Source of the DNA: Amorphophallus konjac
Taxonomy: Eukaryota; Streptophyta; Magnoliopsida; Alismatales; Araceae
Direction of reading: 5' to 3'
NCBI GenBank assembly: GCA_022559845.1
Contig: CM040120.1
Coordinates: forward strand, 162,608,334-162,672,333
DNA: 64,000 nt
Made by a program: the position numbers and the translations under genes. This document shows, piece by piece, positions 1 through 10,955 of this stretch. The notes below the pieces were generated by a model, which did not search any database, was not told where the DNA came from, and saw only the letters and a program-made list of their open reading frames with translations. The first letter of the stretch is position 1, and each line of letters begins with the position of its first letter.

Positions 1-2007
1 GGAAGATAAAAACAAATAGGGTAGAGTTTTCAAATCATCTGGTAACTTTACCAACTTTGGAGACTTTTACAAAATTTCCCTTCACTTTAAGATATATTAC
101 ATGGCCTTACAAACCAGGTGGTTTGCTATTTATGGAAGTTAAATCTTAATGCATTAAAGTTCTGAAATTAATCCTATTATGCAACTTTAATAGAAATAAA
201 ACAAACTTATCAAGGTACTAAGCCCAATCCAAAAACCATCAATCTTACTCATCATTTTCATTAGACATCAGTGGTATAATAATCTTCCTTATATTGAAAA
301 TAAACAATTAAACACTTCCGAAAAGGCACATAGTCAACCATTTTTTTTATTTTCTTGAGCATTCTAGTATGATTGCACTTTTTGACTCAAGCAGACACGT
401 TGATCAGACGTAGAATCCCAGGTTACTTAGTGTAATCAACCGTTATGCTTTAATTTATGAACAGAGTTTGCCGCTTTTATCACGACATAACTTCTACATT
501 TCTTTGATGCAGATTGTCAGTTTCTCCAAATGATAGGCCATTGCTCTGCCATATTTATATTATAAATTTTTATTTACTTTTATAGCGTATTTCCTCACCT
601 TTTTCAAATTTTTCTTTTGAAAATGTTTAAGAACAATATAAGCAGAAGATTTTCTACCAGAGATGTCTTTTTACTCACAATTTTCAGAAGTTAAGAAGTG
701 AGTCAGGCAATTCCATTTACAGAATGTTTTAAGACTATTGTAAATGCAAGCTTTGTTAACTTTTGAACAATTAGGCCCAGATTTAACAACAATAAACAGT
801 AAGTCACTATTTTTGTAAGATCAATAAGTTTCTTTAGATGAAGGAAGTCTTGTAGTGGCATCTCTTAATTCAGTAAAGAAAATAGAATCATTAAGTCAAA
901 TACTCCCCCTGAATGAATGCATACGAATTCAAGAGAAGACAAGTTGAGATAGGAAGGCACCGACTTAAGAGATAGGGAAATGGCATGAGACCATGGAAGA
1001 TCTAGAACAAATGAAATAGGTGTCCACATCAAAGCAATAGGAAGAATAGAGTCAAATTTGCAAGAATTAAGGCATTGCATCAACCTGTCATCAAGGTACC
1101 ATCGACCTCATGAAGCAGACAAAGACAACAAAAACTTCATCCCAATGCAGTGAGGTCGATGCATTTCCAATCTGCGTCTACCTGCTACACTTAACCAGAG
1201 TGTGTGTTTCATCCAAATTAACTATCGCATTGACTCGACTAAACAATGAGACAACCTCTCATGACTAAGATCAGCGGACCTTTTAGAACAACCTTTCATC
1301 TATCTCAATCAGCACAGTCACTAACATTTCAGATGAAATCAACTCTTTCTCATTCAATGATAAAGTTCAGCCAACTCAAACAAGTGACACCAAGCTTCCC
1401 TTCAGAATGTGTAATATAAGTCTAAACAGACAACATCCCCTTTTCTTTATGCATATGTATGCTAGACAAGAAATATAAAATGCAGATTTGAAACTACACG
1501 CAAGTTAGACCCTTGGTACAAGGCAGAGGACTAGTCTCTACACATAGTGTGGGTTTCCGGACAGAAGTGCTCTGCCTTTCTCCTAGTGTACCATTTTATA
1601 TACCACAGGGTCAACATTTTATGCAATACAATGCAATAAGAATGGTATGCACACTCCCCCTTATCAAAGCAGTTAAGAAGCCAAACATTCACAAATTAAG
1701 ACATGAGGAGTTCTCATCAACTTTGTAAATTTCCATCAAGTTTTAGCAGATGATTCACAGATTGATAATTATGAGCTACCATAGCATGCAATGGAATATC
1801 AGATAAAATGCAGTGTGCAAAACAGTAAGTTCTTTATTTAAAAATAAAATCAACTTATAGATGCCTTGATGAAGCCAATTAAGACAGATACATCAAATAC
1901 TAAAGAAGAAGTAAGATTTGGGGTTTTACCAACTAGTAGGTGCCTTGATTTTATTTTACCCCATTTATTTTCTTCAGTCTCCAAGACACACCTGTAAGAC
2001 ATAATTC
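1..2007 (-). other. Non-coding 3' internal region of S1
   Basis: No protein domain is readable on either strand. The stretch holds two polypurine-like blocks (minus-strand GGGGGAGT, near 902-908 and 1650-1658). Repeated GGGGGAG tracts are typical of the Sirevirus 3' interior. It also holds a copy of the TTGGTA/TACCA module (1511-1612) and two copies of the GCATCGACCT word near 1108 and 1150. Just after gag (about 1850-2000) there is a faint trace of where the protease should begin, but it is too decayed to call. Pol appears to have been deleted here. Confidence 0.6.
1511..1612 (+). repeat. TTGGTA/TACCA module, copy in S1
   Basis: The segment starts CTTGGTACAAG, contains CATAGTG and TTTCCGGA in the middle, and ends ACCATTTTATATACCA. 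The same ordered words occur in the LTRs of element G (22188 and 35862), in solo LTR B (inverted) and twice in S2. This copy is the most diverged. Confidence 0.6.
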
Positions 2008-2745
2008 TCATTTTCTGTTTAAGGGTACCCACGTTTTCTTGGGTCTTGAGAGGTTAGTAACATCTCTAGTAGGTGTTCTCCACATCTTTTGGGCATTAAG
2101 ATTATCAAATTGCAACCAATAGCAGTTATTCATAGAATGCCCGAACTGACCACAATAGTGACATGAAATGGAAGACTTTATGATTTTCTTATGCATATGA
2201 GCAAGAGCATGGACTTTCTGTGCATAACTATTAAAGTTTTTCCCTTTACAGTGAACATCTTTTTTCTCATAGAGAGCTGACCAGCATTCAGATGTTTTGT
2301 GCCCTGGCTTTCCACAATTAAAGCATGAAGGATTCCAACCGTTTGAAGCAAACTTGTTTTTATTATAGACATGATGGTTTGCTGGAAATTCAACATGTTT
2401 AGCATGAAGGAAGGATTTTCTTTTCTTATTGACAAGCCAACATTGTGCAGCAATATGTCCAAGTTTACTACAATTGAAGCACTTAATTTTCTTATTCTGA
2501 AACACACGTTTTCTAGCATGAGTATTCCTAAACTGACTATTTGTAGCATGCAATTTGCCAACAGTTTGATCATCTTGTTTCATTAGTCTACAGTCATGCA
2601 TCATACGACCAACTTTGCCACAGTAAAAACATGAGGTTTTGTATTTTATTCGGTGTGCATGAGTGGGTGAAATTAAATTCTGACTATCATTCAAGGAGAC
2701 ATCAACAAAATTAGTTTCCTTGGCATCCTTAGCACAATTGTTCAA
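2008..2745 (-). pseudogene. S1 gag C-terminal part with four CCHC zinc knuckles
   Basis: This open frame of 245 residues contains four CX2CX4HX4C zinc knuckles: CFYCGKVGRMMHDC, CFNCSKLGHIAAQC, CFNCGKPGHKTSEC and CHYCGQFGHSMNNC. The first has RM where G-H is usual, so its histidine is shifted. Such knuckles bind the element's RNA during packaging. Multiple knuckles at the gag C-terminus followed by a WVP motif are usual in Sirevirus gag, and WVPLNRK is seen here at the end. It lies in a different frame from the coiled-coil part upstream, so at least one frameshift separates them. A cellular CCHC protein is possible but unlikely given the LTR and PBS context. Confidence 0.8.
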
Positions 2746-2849
2746 AACATTTTTCTGTTTGTGTGTTTTCAGATTTTAATTTTGTGTTTCCGATCTCTGA
2801 GCAGTAAATTAAAAGATTTGTAGATTTTTAGTTTTAGATAACTCAACAT

Positions 2850-4134
2850 GAGGTATAGAGATTGTTCTCAACCCCCTTCTTACTCACTGGGCTATAACCC
2901 AGTCCTTCTCTCTGAAAGCTCACCTTAGCTCCGAGGATCTTATCCAAGTTATCTCTTCCCTCAACAAATTTGGACAATGAGTTTCTCAGATCTTGGATTT
3001 CAGATTATAGAGATGAAATGTTAAGCTCATAACTAGCAACATCATTTTCATAGGAAATAACTTGTTGATGCAATGCATCATTTATGCTTTTAAGGATGTC
3101 AATTTCCTGTAACAATTTTTGTTCATTTTTAGATTGAGTTTCATTCAATGAGCATTTTCCCTTTTCAAGCACAATCAATCTTTCAGATATGGCAGTGTTG
3201 AGTTCTTTCATATTTTCATTTTCCAACTTCAATTTTTTAAGTTCTTCAACATGTTTATCATCATTAGACATCGAACTTAATTTTTCATTTAGATCTTCCT
3301 TGATCTTTTCTAGTTCTTTCTTCTTATCTAGCAACTCCTCATTCTCTTCCCTTATTGAAGTAATCAGTTCTTCTTGCCATTTAATTTCAAAATGAAGAGT
3401 ATCATTCATTTCTTTTAGGGAAGAATAATTATTGCATGCAGACTCAATAGGACAAGTGTTTTCAACTTTCTCTTTGAGTTTCTTGATTTCAATTTTAGAT
3501 TGTTCAAAGTTCTTCTGAAGTTCTACATTTTCAGACTTCAACTCATCTAGTTTAGAATTAACTCTTTTCATCTCTTGCAGTTTCATTCGAAGTTTATCAT
3601 TCTCAATTTTCAGATTTTCAATTACATCATTCTCAGACCAAGAGTTGTTATCAGATATTAATGTCTTTTTCAACTTTTTATTTTCTATTTTTATCTTCCG
3701 ATATCTTTCAAAAAATTCTTCATGCAAGATAAACAATTCATCAAATGAGATCTCTTCACCATCTGAATTTACCTGAGATGATGAATCATCATTTAGATCA
3801 CTACTATGATTACTTCGGTTGGCCATCAAGCATTCTTCTTTCTTTTTCTCATGGATGGCAATCACTTTATCCAAAATTTCCTTTCCAGATGCGCATCTAC
3901 GGACAGAGGGAAATATGTCAGAATCAACTACAGTAGTTAAAATATCTAGAACTGTGACATTATCACGGTTCTTCAAATTGTGCTAATTAGACCACTTGGT
4001 CTGATCATGAGACAGTCGATATAGGCCGTGAGATATAAGACTCCATAGACTAGGGTCAATGAAGTTTATAAAAGCACACAGGCCGTCTAGCCATTTACTG
4101 AAGTTAGAACCATCGAAGACAAGTGGATGAGCCA
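2850..4134 (-). pseudogene. S1 gag N-terminal and coiled-coil part
   Basis: The likely start ATG is at 4132-4134, about 115 bases after the primer-binding site, and opens MAHPLVFDGSNFSKW, a usual Ty1/copia gag start. An in-frame TAG follows at 3983-3985. After it comes an acidic Ser-rich stretch and then a long Lys/Glu/Leu/Asn coiled coil of about 250 residues, ended by a stop at 3005-3007. The same frame continues with a motif like SKFVEGRDNLDKILG and GLGYSP, which normally links coiled coil and zinc knuckles in Sirevirus gag. The UBN2-type capsid region expected between the start and the coiled coil is missing, an internal deletion of roughly 150 residues compared with full-length family members (inference). 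Confidence 0.75.
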
Positions 4135-4248
4135 TTGAAACAATTCAGAACTGTTTAAAGCAAAAGACTAAAAATGATGATCCAATCAAGTAATGCACCT
4201 AAAATCAGCAGGATCCTCTACAGATCGTTAGATCTGATTAATCAGAAT

Positions 4249-4262
4249 CCGCTCTTATACCA
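4249..4262 (-). other. S1 primer-binding site (initiator tRNA-Met type)
   Basis: The minus strand reads TGGTATAAGAGCGG two bases after the LTR end. This matches the initiator tRNA-Met site TGGTATCAGAGC with one change, and it fixes the element's orientation. Confidence 0.8.
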
Positions 4263-5160
4263 ATTGTTAGGGTGCACGGCTGGGATCTAGAGGGGGGGTG
4301 AATAGATCCTCCAATTAAAAACTATGCTCAATGAGACTCTAATTTGATTACAAGGCAAGCTAGACAAACTGCCCAACTGGTAAGACACAATATTGGATAC
4401 TTGGTGAGGGACAGATACACACCTTCCCAGCGAATCTCGCAACCCACACAACACAACGACAACCTTCAACGAGCTCATAGGTTATACTCCGCTCACCCAC
4501 TTAGCACCAAGAGTGATAAAGGGAAAATACAAGCAAACATCAAAGCACAACGCAAACAGGTTTTTTAGGTGGTTCGATCTGCCTCAACAGATCTACGTCC
4601 ACCCCTCACTCAACCCTGAGTGAGGCTTACTGCTGATTCCACAACTTAAATCTGCTGATCCACAGCTTCGAGGATGAATCCCTACAGACCGCTAATCCAC
4701 AGCTTTGGGGACGTATCCCGGACCGCTGAGCTTCACAGCTTGCTTAACTCGAGGAACACGTCCTCACCGTTGAGCCTCACAGCCTGCTGTCCGAGGAACC
4801 AATCATCGCCGCTGTCACACAGCTTGACAATCCGTTGAGTATCACAGCTTGCTCCGCTGTCACACAACTTAACGAAGAGTTTGAGTAAAACAAAAATAAC
4901 TAAAGGAAATCGTTCATAGATAGAAAACGCTATAGCTCAAATGAGCATCGACTCTGGATCTGATCCAGAAGTCGAACCTTCAGCCCTCTTCAATGAACCT
5001 TCAGATCTCCGACTGCAACTCTACAACACGACACTCTATTTTTCTTTCCACTCCTCTCTTAAATTCTTTTCTCTCTAATTCAATATTTTTCTTCTCAGTT
5101 CTCTTCTATTTTCCAACTCTTTTTCTCTTGTATACTCCTTCTTATCTCGTCGTAAGAAGG

Positions 5161-5173
5161 ATCCTCTTTTATA
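5161..5173 (-). promoter_or_regulatory. S1 LTR TATA box
   Basis: The minus strand reads TATAAAAGAGGAT, about 1.2 kb into the LTR. This is the expected place for an LTR core promoter, with RNA starting about 30 bases further on. Confidence 0.6.
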
Positions 5174-5639
5174 TCCTCGAGCTGATTCTTGTAGTCCCCA
5201 CAAGATTCCTTCGGCGTGTGGAGGGAAGGCTCTTGCCAATTACTTTGCAAAAAAGAGTAGCTTGATCAAGTCCACGTGTCAGATCTGAATGATGATGAAT
5301 CCACGTGGTGAATTATTCTGCTGAGCTATTAGCATTGGTTCACGTGCCAGACAATTGATTCTTCGAACCAAGTGACCAATTAAGTCTTCGACAACCTCTG
5401 TAATTCAGATGTTTGATCAATTTGCCAAAGTCGTTTGATGCTATCATATTGATGTTCCTGTCAAACAAGATATGGAATTTTCATCAAACACTTTATCATC
5501 ATGTAGATCATGAAATATTGAGATGCCTAAGGAATGTGGACTTATGCATGCTTATAAGGATAAACAAAATATAGCTAAAACTATGAAGATCAGACAATGA
5601 CATATAGCATGTAATAATGCAGATGCATAGATGCATACA

Positions 5640-6290
5640 TCAAGTGCATCGACCTGTGAGTGTACACAATAGAACGATTGCAATAGATCAACTACAACTG
5701 CATCGACCTGTGTAAACCACAGGTAGACCTGACATCATGATGACAGGGGATGAATGCATGAAGATGTATGAATAGGCATGTGCATCAACCTCTTAAACTA
5801 ACAGGATGAACAAGTACAACAAGATAGCATCGACCTGTGTGGGGCACATGTTGACCTGTTATGCAAGATGAGATGGATGAGCACAAGAGGTTATGGAGAT
5901 GGACCGACCTATGTGAAACACAGGTTGACCTAATGAACTTAGAACAAGTGTAGCTGCATCGACCTAACCTATTGAACTTAGAACAAGTGTAGCTGCATCG
6001 ACCTATCAAGGCGATGGCTAGTACAACTTGTGCTTAAGCATCGACCTGATGTCTCAAGTGAACATGACTGCATCGACTTGAGTCCAGTGACTAACATAGG
6101 TGCATCGACCTGATATGAAGTTTACTCTATGTGTGCATCGACCTAATATGAAGTTAACTCTATATGTGCATCAACCTGATGTACTGAATACGTGAAGATG
6201 CATTGACCTGATGGACTAGATGCGTGTATGGCTGCATCGACCTTAGAACAGAAACTAACATATATGCATCGACCTTATAGAACATCAAGA
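5640..6290 (-). repeat. Array of TGCATCGACCT words in S1 U3
   Basis: About a dozen exact or one-off copies of TGCATCGACCT lie at irregular spacing of 30-60 bases. Several continue into short hairpins such as CCTGTG-TAAAC-CACAGG near 5706-5722. See the findings. Confidence 0.75.
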
Positions 6291-6385
6291 CGTATGCACA
6301 GAGAGATAACTCAGTCAACATCATAAATGCAGTTTAACAACATCATGAATCATAGTGTGACATCATCAAAACCAGGGTTCCAACA

Positions 6386-7590
6386 GCTTCCTGCTCCAGA
6401 CATTTGTTCCACTAGACCTTTACCATGGGAATGGTCTTGTTCCTGAGCTGACATGCTTCTCGATCAAGTATTTTCTATGGCTTTTGTTCGTATGTCAAAT
6501 CTTTATGTATCACAAGATCGTCATGATTTATAATATGATATGGGTCATGAACGTACCTTTTAAGCATTGAGACGTGGAACACGTCATGTACTCCAGATAA
6601 TTGTGGGGATAAAGCTATCCGATAAGTGACCTCGCCTACCCATTCTATAACTTCAAAAGGGCCAATAAATCTCGGAGTGAACTTGCCTTTGATGCCGAAT
6701 CTCCTAATTCCATGACCTTGGGAAACCTTAAGGAACACATGGTCTCCAACTTGAAATTCTAGGTCTCTTTTTCTATTATTAGCATATGCCTTTTGTCTTG
6801 ACTGTGCCATCTGGAGTCTTTCTTTGATAAGTTGTGCCTTCTCGGTTGTAGTGCTGACAAGTTCTGGGCCTAGAATTTGTTTCTCCCCAACTTCACCCCA
6901 ACAGATTGGTGAATGGCAGCTCCTTCCATATAGTGCCTCGAACGGTGCCATTTGAATGCTAGCTTGGTAGCTATTGTTGTAGGCGAACTCGACTAGAGGC
7001 AAGTGGTCGTGCCAACTTCCACCAAAATAAATAGCACAAGCCCTAAGCATATCTTCTACCACGTGATTGGTTCGTTCAGTCTGGCCATCTGTTTGTAGAT
7101 GAAATGCCATGCTGAAATTTAGTCGGGTCCCCAAGGAATGTTGTATACCCTTTCAGAAATGGGATGTGAAACGAGGGTCTCGGTCGGATATTATCGTGAC
7201 AGGGACGCCGTGTAACCGGACAATCTCCTTGATATACAATGTTGCTAGAACATCCATGGGCCATCGACTTTCAATGGGCAGAAAATGTGTAGAATTTGTT
7301 AATCAGTCAATGATCACCTATATTCCATCATGTCCACCTCTTGTTTTTGGCAAACCCATGATGAAATCCATCCCTATACTTTCCCACTTCCACTCAGGAA
7401 TTTCTAAGGGATGTAGTTTACCGGCAGGCTTTTGGTGTTCCGCCTTAACTTGTTGACATATTAAGTAGCGGGACACAAAATCTGCCACTTCTTTTTTCAT
7501 GTTAGGCCCCTAGACGTTTCTTTTTAAGTCTTGGTACATCTTGGTAGCACCAGGGTGAATTACATAGCATGACCTATGAGCTTCTTCCAT
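6386..7590 (-). pseudogene. T1 integrase and first half of chromodomain
   Basis: The integrase is recognisable as a Ty3/gypsy integrase. The zinc-binding end includes CQQVKAEHQKPAGKL, and the catalytic core includes GMDFIMGLPK and, further on, the LQTDGQTERTN block ahead of the catalytic Glu. The C-terminal GPF/Y region reads FIGPFEVIEWVG, followed by HVSMLKRYV. In-frame stops occur after GGHDGI (about 7318) and after TYEQKP (6475). The frame then enters a chromodomain (MVKV, stop, WNK) and is cut at 6386 by S1. Chromodomains of this group direct insertion into heterochromatin. Confidence 0.85.
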
Positions 7591-7592
7591 AA

Positions 7593-8504
7593 TCAACTTC
7601 TTTGTCTCCGTATGATCTGGCACACAGATCCGACCTCGGAATAATAATCTTCCATTAGTAGTGACAGAGAAATTTGGTCGTTGTTCAATGTTGGTTTGAT
7701 CTTAACCACGGTAGGATCATCTTCTTGTAGCTTGGCTAGATCTCCTATCAACATGGGTTGTGACCGGATGTTGGACATAATACACCTTTCATTCTCCGTG
7801 TCTATATCCAGATTTAACTTGGCAAAGTCTTCTACAAGGTTTGTCATACCCCTCCCGAGGTTAGATAAGATTGCTAGAGGTTTTCTGCTGAGTGCATCTA
7901 CTACCGCATTAGCCTTCCCTGGGTGATATTGAATAGAAAAATCAAAGTCCTTGAGATATTCTTGCCATCTTCTTTGCCTCATATTTAACTTTTTCTGAGA
8001 GAAGAGATACTTCAGACTTTTGTGGTTTGAGAATATAGTAAATTTCTCTCCATAGAAGTAATATCTCCCTATCTTCAAGGCGAAGATAACCGCATCCAGT
8101 TCGAGATCATGTATCGGGTAATTCTCCTCATGACGCATCAATTGCCTCGAAGCATAACATATTACCCTGCCATGCTGCATTACAACACAGCCAAGGCCAA
8201 TACTTGATGCATCGATGTAGACCTTGAAACCACCACCTTCAATGAGTAGTGCTAACACTGGTGCAGTAGTAATATGTTCTTTAAGAGTCAAGAAACTCTA
8301 TTCATAATCTTTTGACCATAAAAAATGATTCTCCTTTCTTGTAAGTCTGGTCAGAGGGACCGCGATTTTTGAGAAATCTTTTATGAATCGCCTGTAATAA
8401 CTTGCTAGACCAAAAAAGCTTCTGACTTCAGTCAAGGTCGTTGGTCTACTCCAGTTCTTTACTACTTCAACCTTAGAAGGATCCACATAGATACCTTCTT
8501 TCAA
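7593..8504 (-). pseudogene. T1 RT C-terminus and RNase H
   Basis: The frame opens with the RT thumb and connection motif [19 protein letters not shown]. After one in-frame stop near 8298 it continues through RNase H: YIDASSIGLG holds a catalytic Asp, HDLEL holds the Glu region, and YHPGKANAVVDALSRK closes the domain. The usual TDHKSL block reads SNHKSL, so a conserved Asp is replaced by Asn and the enzyme is probably inactive. The frame differs from that of the RT core upstream. Confidence 0.85.
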
Positions 8505-9066
8505 AATAATATGGCGAAGGAATGAAACCTCCTTTAGCCAGAATTCAAATTTATTAAGCTTCGCATAGAGTTGATGTTCTCTCTTAATGTTTGCAAAGCT
8601 ATTTTTAAATGTTCTTCATGATCTTCTTGTGTCTTGAAATATATGAGAATGTCATCAATAAATACGACCATAAAGTGGTCAAGATAGGGCTTGAAGATGT
8701 TGTTCATTAACTGCATGAAAGCTGCAGGGGCGTTGGTTAACCCGAATGGCATAACCACAAATTCATAATACCCATATCTGCTTCGGAATGTAGTCTTGTG
8801 AATGTCTTCATCTTTGATCCTCAGTTGATGATAACCAGACCTGAGGTCTATTTTGGAGAAATATTCTGCTTCAGAGATCTGGTCAAACAGCTCATCAATA
8901 CGCGGGAATGGATATTTGTTCTTGATTGTTAGTTGATTCAGTTGCCAATAGTCGATGCATAGCCTGAGGGATCCATCCTTCTTCCTAACAAATAGAACCA
9001 GCGCACCCCAAGGGGATGTGCTTGGCCGAATGAAACCCTTCTCTAGTAGTTCTTATAATTGCTTCT
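8505..9066 (-). pseudogene. T1 reverse transcriptase core
   Basis: RT motifs are readable in order: [27 protein letters not shown], a [13 protein letters not shown] block (motif A Asp), [13 protein letters not shown] and the catalytic [10 protein letters not shown] (F-I-D-D, usual for Ty3/gypsy). A frameshift near 9080 separates it from gag-protease, another near 8520 separates it from the RNase H frame, and stops are scattered through it. Confidence 0.85.
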
Positions 9067-10776
9067 TCAACTCCTTGAGTTTCGTGGGGACATCCTGTAA
9101 GGAGCTTTGGAAACAGGTGCTGCTCCCGGAATTAATTCAATGGAAAAGTTTACTTCCCTTTCGGGTGGTACACTGGGTAGTTCGGAAGGAAAGACATCGA
9201 GAAACTCTCTTACAATGAGAATTTCCTCAAGAATAAGTTCCTTAGATTCGGTGATAACTATGGAAGCAAGAAAGGCTTCACAGCCTTGCGAGATGAGTTT
9301 GTAGGCGTGAAGAGATGAAATAAGGACAGAATGCTTCTTATACTTGATGCCAAGGAAAGAAAACTTTGGAAGGTCAGGCCTGTAGAAAGAAATTCGCCTA
9401 TGGAAACAATTAATATCGGCATAGTGTTCCAACAACCAATCTATACCTAAGATGGCATCATAGCCTTCCATATCTAGGCACACAAGATTTGTAGGGAGAT
9501 TGTGACCTTCTATGATTACCTCGCTATTAGGGTAATGATATTTGAGGTCAGTTCCAGAACCTAAAGGTGTAGTTATTGCTTGGCTTGAAGGCAATGGATC
9601 AGATGAAATAGGTAAGGTTTTAACAAAAGCAGTCAAAATGAAAGAATGTGAAGCTCTAGTATCAAATAAAACAAAGGTTGGATATGAATAGATTTGGATT
9701 GTACCTTCTATCATATCACCTTCCTTTGTAGCTTCATCATCCAAGATGGCATTTAAACGACCGTGCCGCCTACGTCCACCATCATTTTTCGGAGGTTGCT
9801 CCTTCATACACGGGTAATCTGGCATTCGGTGCTCTTGACTGCCACAACGTAGACAAGCACCGAGGCACTTCCAGCATTCTTCGACCGAATGACCAAACTT
9901 CTCACAATATGTGCAAGCTGTCATGACTTGCTTCTCATCTTCTTTAACCCTTTTGTTCTTGCCATTACCATTGCCATTTTGAGACCTCTTTTTATTATCA
10001 CAGGATTTATAAGTTCCCGTAATGCTAAATTTCTCCTTCTTCTCTATCTTGTCATGCTTGTGGCTGCATTCCTCTCTTTTACCCATGAATTTTTTAAATT
10101 TCTCAAGGGTCCTTTCACACAGATGCGCCCTATGGACCATCTCCGAATAAGTTCGGATGTTTTGTGGACCAAGTTGCTTGACGAAGACCGGCCTCAATCC
10201 ATCCATGAATTTATTGGCCTTTAACAGCTCTGTGTTGATGAGATGTGGAGCATATGGTGCTAGCCTTGAGAATTGTAGCTCATATTTCGCTACCGACATC
10301 ATCCCTTGCCTTAGGGAGGCAAACTCGACTGCCTTCCTCTATCGGACATGCTCCGAGAAATATTTCTCACGGAAGAGCTCGAGGAACTCTTCCCAGCTGA
10401 TTTGGGCATTTGGTAGATGTGCCGATATGGCCTTCCACCATGTACGAGCATCTTTGTTTAATTGAAAGGCCACAAGCAAGACCTTCTCCTGATCCGTGCA
10501 TTGCATAACACGGAAAATACAGTCCATCTCGTCAATCCAATTCTCCGCCTCATCAAGATTTGATGATCCCGAGAAGCGAGGAGGGTTCATGCTTCGGAAG
10601 TTACGATGTAGGTCTCCCTCGCCAGCTCGTGCGCCTGCCTTAGCCATAGTTTGAAGGGCCTGGGTGAGACCCACAACAGTTTGTTGCATGGATTCCCAGT
10701 TCGCTCGGTTCGTAGCCATTGGGGAAGTAAGGTACCTGAGAAAATAAATAATTTTGTTATTGTCCTTAGAATTCAT
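9067..10776 (-). pseudogene. T1 gag-protease
   Basis: The frame starts in the gag leader. The capsid region includes NPPRFSGS, EAENWIDEMDCIF, ARTWWKA and ISWEEFLELFREKYF. One in-frame stop at 10339-10341 splits it, and the same frame then continues through LRQGMMSVAKYE. Two zinc knuckles follow: CTYCEKFGHSVEEC and a CLRCGSQEH-type knuckle. The protease keeps SHSFI and DAILGIDWL, but its active site reads DTRAS where DTGAS is standard, so it should not work. The frame is lost at the protease-RT boundary. Confidence 0.85.
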
Positions 10777-10940
10777 GGCGTTTAATCTAGATGTTAATTC
10801 TTAATAGAACTACCTTATCTCGGGCTCTACCCAATCTCAATGGGTTGGAAAAATTTTTTCTCCTAGTTCATAGGTAGGGAAAACCATAAAATCTTGGACT
10901 TAACCTGGGAGTTGACATTTTCTTGGGACTTAATAAGCCT

Positions 10941-10955
10941 AGGGCTCTGATACCA
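10941..10955 (-). other. T1 primer-binding site (initiator tRNA-Met)
   Basis: The minus strand reads TGGTATCAGAGCCCT, an exact initiator tRNA-Met site, seven bases after the LTR end. The 5' leader to gag (10777-10940) holds no other feature I can see. Confidence 0.85.

Larger units (their letters stand above)
1..6385 (-). mobile_element. Sirevirus-type Ty1/copia element S1, gag-only, 5' part; left end outside window
   Basis: Read on the minus strand, the order is 5' LTR (6385 to 4265), primer-binding site, gag with coiled coil, four zinc knuckles, then a non-coding stretch to the window edge. No protease, integrase, RT or RNase H is readable where pol should follow gag, so this looks like a non-autonomous Sirevirus. 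It inserted into Tekay-like element T1, and the 5 bases next to the LTR start are GCTTC (6386-6390). The same five bases flank a Sirevirus LTR end at 16980-16984. The Sirevirus assignment rests on the LTR start TGTTGGAACCC followed by TTTTGATGATG, and on the gag architecture. Confidence 0.85.
4265..6385 (-). repeat. S1 5' LTR (2121 bp)
   Basis: The LTR has TG...CA ends. The minus-strand start is TGTTGGAACCCTGG and the end is CACCCTAACA, directly before the primer-binding site. Near its 3' end it contains a long G run in GGGGGGGTGAATAG, common in Sirevirus LTRs. The upstream (U3) part, 5640-6290, holds a dense array of the word TGCATCGACCT. A TATA box lies at 5161-5173. No gene lies inside. 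Confidence 0.9.

Noticed and set aside
2008..2745. Possible cellular CCHC zinc-knuckle protein gene
   Set aside because: It lies between a Sirevirus PBS/LTR and Sirevirus 3' interior, and follows the coiled-coil gag part, so it is gag.
4249..4262. tRNA gene fragments at TGGTAT..AGAGC sites (also 10941, 43552)
   Set aside because: These are primer-binding sites complementary to a tRNA 3' end, next to LTR ends, with no tRNA body.
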